A stretch of DNA of 7,221 bases, taken from NCBI GenBank assembly GCA_043743145.1, contig JAYTXC010000319.1, forward strand, positions 1 to 7,221, written 5' to 3'. Below, in pieces: positions 5,226 to 7,221 of the stretch. The notes under the pieces were generated by a model. The model was not told where the DNA came from. It was given only the letters and a program-made list of their open reading frames with translations, and ran no database searches. The position numbers and the translations under genes are program-made. The DNA comes from JANYGA01 sp043743145 (GTDB lineage Bacteria; Vulcanimicrobiota; Vulcanimicrobiia; Vulcanimicrobiales; Vulcanimicrobiaceae). Positions within the stretch are counted from its first letter, which is position 1. Every line of letters starts with the position of its first letter.

Positions 5226-6458
5226 GTGGTGAGCGCGAAGCTTTCGCCGGTTGTGAAATCCGCGTCGCCAGTCGGATCGCGTGCCCGGCGCGCCCTTCGC
5301 CTCGTCGGTCCTGCCTTCGTGGTGAGCATCGGCTACATGGATCCGGGAAATTGGGCGACCGATCTTGCGGGCGGAACTTACGGTGGTCGTCTTCTTGGCG
5401 TCGTCGTTCTGGCCGGCGTCCTCGCGATCGTTCTTCAGATTCTCGCGGTGCGGCTTGGGGCCGCCACGGGAGACGATCTCGCGAGCCACATTGCGAAGCG
5501 CTGGCCACGCGCGGCGAGGCCGCTATGGGGCGTGGCTTTTGGGTCGGCGATTGCAACCGATCTGGCCGAGTTTACCGGCGTGACAATCGGGTTTCATCTG
5601 CTCTTCGGCATCGCGCTCTCCGTAAGCGCGGCGCTATCCGCCGCGTTGCTGGCCGGTTTTTTCATCGTCGTCGGCAAGCGCGTGCGACGGATCGAATTGA
5701 CGTTGCTTGGTGCCGTCGGTGCGATTGCGGTCGCGTATCTTATCGAAGTCGTGCTCACGCATCCCGATTGGGGCACGTTCGCGCGGCAGGCCATGGCGCC
5801 GCTGCCGCTCGGACGTGAGGCGATGGTCATTGCCGTGGGCATCGTTGGCGCGACGGTCATGCCGCACAACCTTTTCTTGCATTCGGCGCTCATCGCGCGT
5901 CGCGCGAAAGAATCGACCGATATCGCGCGCATGTCACGGACCTTTGTGATCGAAACGGTTGTTGCGCTTGTCGCGGCGACGCTCGTCAATGGCGCGATTC
6001 TCGTCGTTGGCGCACATCTCCATGCGCCCGACGGTTCGATCGACGCTGCGTACGCGGAACTCTTGCGGGATACGTCTCGATTTGCGGCTCTGCTCTTTGG
6101 TGCGGCGCTCGTGATCTCGGGATTTGCATCGGCGACAACGGCTACGCTCGCGGGCGATTTTATTTTTCGCGGATTTGCGATCGTGACGATGCCGACGAAC
6201 GCCCGTCGTGCCGCGACCCTCGCGCCCGCACTCCTCGCGGTGTTGAGCGGTGCCGATCCCAATCGCTTGCTCCTTTTTTCGCAGGTCGCGCTGGCGCTTG
6301 CGTTGCCGATCGTGCTCGTGCCGCTCGTGAGCTTCACGGGAAGTCGCCAGATCATGGGCCGCTTTGCAAGTGGTCGGGGATTGCGCTTTGCCGCGTATGC
6401 CGCGGCGGTAACGTGCGTGGTGTTCGATATCGGATTACTCGCGACAATGCGCGGATGA
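5226..6458 (+). CDS. mntH: Nramp-family divalent metal (Mn2+/Fe2+) transporter, MntH type
   Basis: An inner-membrane, proton-coupled importer of Mn2+ and related metals, 410 residues long, with about 11 predicted membrane segments (roughly 24-46, 53-76, 97-118, 122-148, 155-175, 198-222, 240-262, 285-310, 325-342, 345-370, 383-405). The family's metal site is intact: DPGN at 39-42 in TM1 and MPHN at 212-215 in TM6, including the Met that marks true transition-metal Nramps as opposed to Mg2+-type relatives. TM10 has FSQVALALALPIVLVPL, with the Gln expected near the metal path, followed by FTGSRQIMG. The TM8 segment (SGFASATTATLAGDFIFRGF) is a little unlike the usual one, with Asp-Phe where AGQY is common. 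Start: GTG 5226 or the adjacent GTG 5229, both 8-11 nt after the small ORF's stop and with poor Shine-Dalgarno. Divergent from a Fur-family regulator, hence probably metal-repressed. The symbol reflects family, not a tested substrate. Confidence 0.92.
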   Translation: MVSAKLSPVVKSASPVGSRARRALRLVGPAFVVSIGYMDPGNWATDLAGGTYGGRLLGVVVLAGVLAIVLQILAVRLGAATGDDLASHIAKRWPRAARPLWGVAFGSAIATDLAEFTGVTIGFHLLFGIALSVSAALSAALLAGFFIVVGKRVRRIELTLLGAVGAIAVAYLIEVVLTHPDWGTFARQAMAPLPLGREAMVIAVGIVGATVMPHNLFLHSALIARRAKESTDIARMSRTFVIETVVALVAATLVNGAILVVGAHLHAPDGSIDAAYAELLRDTSRFAALLFGAALVISGFASATTATLAGDFIFRGFAIVTMPTNARRAATLAPALLAVLSGADPNRLLLFSQVALALALPIVLVPLVSFTGSRQIMGRFASGRGLRFAAYAAAVTCVVFDIGLLATMRG

Positions 6459-6516
6459 GCGACCTTTTTGCAGGCTCGAATGTCCAAGAACATACAGCCA
6501 TCGGAGGGCCGTTTCG

Positions 6517-6615
6517 TTGAACTTTGATCTTAGTTGGTTACGTCGCTTGGTTGGTGGTGTGCAGCCTGTGCCCATCCCGATTCCTATTCGCGTGCGAGAC
6601 GAACGCCGCCGATAG
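6517..6615 (+). CDS. Possible 32-aa small protein with a Pro-x-Pro-x run
   Basis: A TTG at 6517 preceded at 8-nt spacing by GGAGGG (6503-6508) opens a 32-codon frame. It reads NFDLSWLRRLVGGV after the start, then QPVPIPIPIRVRDERRR before TAG 6613-6615. The alternating Pro/aliphatic run and the charged tail look non-random, and the Shine-Dalgarno is one of the best in the window. I know no family for it. The frame is open upstream into the end of mntH, so its start is uncertain. It may be chance, or a remnant of a longer gene. Confidence 0.3.
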   Translation: MNFDLSWLRRLVGGVQPVPIPIPIRVRDERRR

Positions 6616-6686
6616 GATTTTAAGCGCGGCCCCTTGCTGGCGGTATTCAATCGCGTGATAGAGCGAGTGTCAGAAAGGACGACGAC

Positions 6687-6758
6687 ATGCCCTTAGTTCA
6701 CGCGTCAACCGGGTCGCCCGGATGTCATGGGGCTCAGCTGGCGACATCGCGGGTTTAA
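6687..6758 (+). CDS. Possible 23-aa ORF with a Shine-Dalgarno site
   Basis: ATG 6687 is preceded by AAAGGA (6674-6679) at 7-nt spacing and the frame ends at TAA 6756-6758, reading MPLVHASTGSPGCHGAQLAT and three more residues. The composition is unremarkable and the frame covers a CCGGG-TCG-CCCGG dyad. Probably chance, recorded because the initiation site is well formed. Confidence 0.15.
   Translation: MPLVHASTGSPGCHGAQLATSRV
6709..6721. repeat. Short dyad CCGGG-TCG-CCCGG
   Basis: A 5-bp perfect stem with a 3-nt loop, lacking a following T-run. Not a normal intrinsic terminator. It could be a weak hairpin in a transcript reading through from mntH. Confidence 0.4.
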
Positions 6759-6761
6759 AAA

Positions 6762-6802
6762 CAGGCGCCTGAAGCTACCGAGTTCATGCTGCTGCGCGCA
6801 GC
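6762..6802. repeat. Two adjacent perfect palindromes
   Basis: CAGGCGCCTG (6762-6771, 10 bp) and GCTGCGCGCAGC (6791-6802, 12 bp) are both perfect and without a loop, so they are more like protein-binding or recombination sites than hairpins. In GC-rich DNA such words also arise by chance. Confidence 0.35.
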
Positions 6803-6985
6803 TTGATGACAGAGTTTACAAGTACTTGAGACAAGCGATACGATGAAGTCTTGAAAACCTTGAACATCTCATTGCCCCGTCTACTCGACGCCGACGTTGC
6901 GGAAAAAGTCGTTCCGGGATGTTGTCCCTGGTAAGCGGAGTCGCGTGCGAAGAACTCTTGCTTACGCAAAAACATGAGTACGAGC

Positions 6986-7056
6986 TGACGTGTAGCCTGA
7001 AAAAGGCTCCGACCATAGGTGGAGAATTCTGAGGCTAACGGCCTCGAGGAGACTTC
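6986..7056 (+). mobile_element. Putative left end (IRL) of an IS3-family element
   Basis: Elements of this type start with TG and carry orfA some 60-80 bp from the tip. TGACGTGTAGCC at 6986 is a suitable left tip 71 bp before the orfA ATG, and the TGA-x-x-TG opening resembles what I recall for the IS407 group. It contains a small hairpin AGCCT-GAAAA-AGGCT (6994-7008). The other end is outside the window, so the exact tip and any target duplication cannot be checked here. Confidence 0.4.
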
Positions 7057-7221
7057 ATGAAGAAATCCCGATTCAGCGAAGTCCAAATCGTCGGCATCCT
7101 CAAAGAACATGAGGCTGGCCTCGCAACAAACGAGGTTTGCCGAAGGCACGGCATAAGCCCAGCGACATTTTACAGCTGGAAATCGAAATTCGGTGGGCTC
7201 GAAGTCAGCGACGTCGCAAAA
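7057..7221 (+). CDS. IS3-family transposase OrfA, N-terminal part
   Basis: The first 55 codons of an IS3-family OrfA run off the right edge. OrfA is a small DNA-binding protein that, through a programmed frameshift into OrfB, forms the OrfAB transposase and on its own tends to restrain transposition. The start MKKSRFSEVQIVGILKEHEA and the helix-turn-helix text NEVCRRHGISPATFYSWKSK, then FGGLEVSDVAK, match the transposase_8 family (IS407-like subgroup) very closely. ATG 7057 has a strong Shine-Dalgarno, GAGGAGA (7046-7052), 4 nt upstream, unlike most genes to its left, consistent with imported DNA. No frameshift or stop is seen in the visible part, so the element may be intact beyond the window. 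Confidence 0.93.
   Translation, partial: MKKSRFSEVQIVGILKEHEAGLATNEVCRRHGISPATFYSWKSKFGGLEVSDVAK

Larger units (their letters stand above)
6459..6985. other. Gene-poor stretch between mntH and the IS element
   Basis: About 530 bases with no convincing long gene on either strand. The text looks less GC-rich and less codon-biased than the genes on the left. It contains two very short frames with Shine-Dalgarno sites (6517-6615, 6687-6758) and three short perfect dyads (6709-6721, 6762-6771, 6791-6802). I see no T-tract terminator for mntH, no tRNA and no CRISPR-type repeats. The part from about 6804 to 6985 shows nothing I can name. A minus-strand frame at 6784-7149 runs antisense through the IS gene and does not read like a protein. 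Confidence 0.6.

Noticed and set aside
5084..5818. 244-codon plus-strand frame overlapping the small ORF and mntH
   Set aside because: Arg/Ser-rich out-of-frame shadow of mntH with no domain features.
6459..6480. Rho-independent terminator after mntH (CTTTTTG)
   Set aside because: The short T-run is not preceded by a GC-rich stem.
6784..7149. 121-codon minus-strand frame at the IS boundary
   Set aside because: It runs antisense through the 5' part of orfA, spans the probable IS tip, and shows no recognisable protein pattern.
1..7221. CRISPR array, tRNA or rRNA genes
   Set aside because: No regularly spaced direct repeats and no recognisable RNA gene sequence were seen on either strand.

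Overview
The window is about 60% GC, dense in genes, and looks like a bacterial chromosome. Four housekeeping or transport genes can be named with confidence. The codon style, the frequent lack of Shine-Dalgarno sites and the gene set (bacterial ValRS, PyrR next to PyrB, a Fur-family regulator divergent from an Nramp transporter) would fit a little-studied high-GC phylum. Candidatus Eremiobacterota (WPS-2) is my impression only; the window holds no rRNA or other firm marker.

Layout, left to right. (1) 3-335: the 3' end of an unidentified helical-repeat protein. (2) 367-3045: valS, complete, probably starting at a GTG. (3) 3047-3097: a possible 16-codon leader ORF that fills the valS-pyrR gap; its stop overlaps the pyrR start. 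(4) 3094-3654 pyrR and 3641-4567 pyrB overlap by 14 nt and form a short pyrimidine operon. (5) A Fur/PerR-family regulator at 4564-4977 on the minus strand converges on pyrB, and the two stop codons share one CTAG. (6) A divergent control region at 4978-5091 holds two 19-bp dyads of the same shape (AGTGA-N9-TCACT) and a candidate promoter for each direction. (7) 5068-5217 is an unlisted 49-codon ORF for a probable single-span membrane protein, followed after 8 nt by an Nramp (MntH-type) metal transporter at 5226-6458. (8) 6459-6985 is a roughly 530-bp stretch without a clear gene, holding two tiny ORFs with Shine-Dalgarno sites and several short palindromes. (9) The left end of an IS3-family insertion sequence follows, with orfA running off the window at 7221.

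How the genes work together: valS-pyrR-pyrB reads as one transcription direction with tight translational linkage. PyrR probably senses uridine nucleotides and adjusts the operon that makes carbamoyl-aspartate. The regulator, the small membrane protein and Nramp form a divergent metal-uptake module in which the regulator most likely binds the two dyads and represses both itself and the transporter. The most unusual item is this module: a possibly leaderless small membrane protein whose first codons lie inside a predicted operator, upstream of Nramp.
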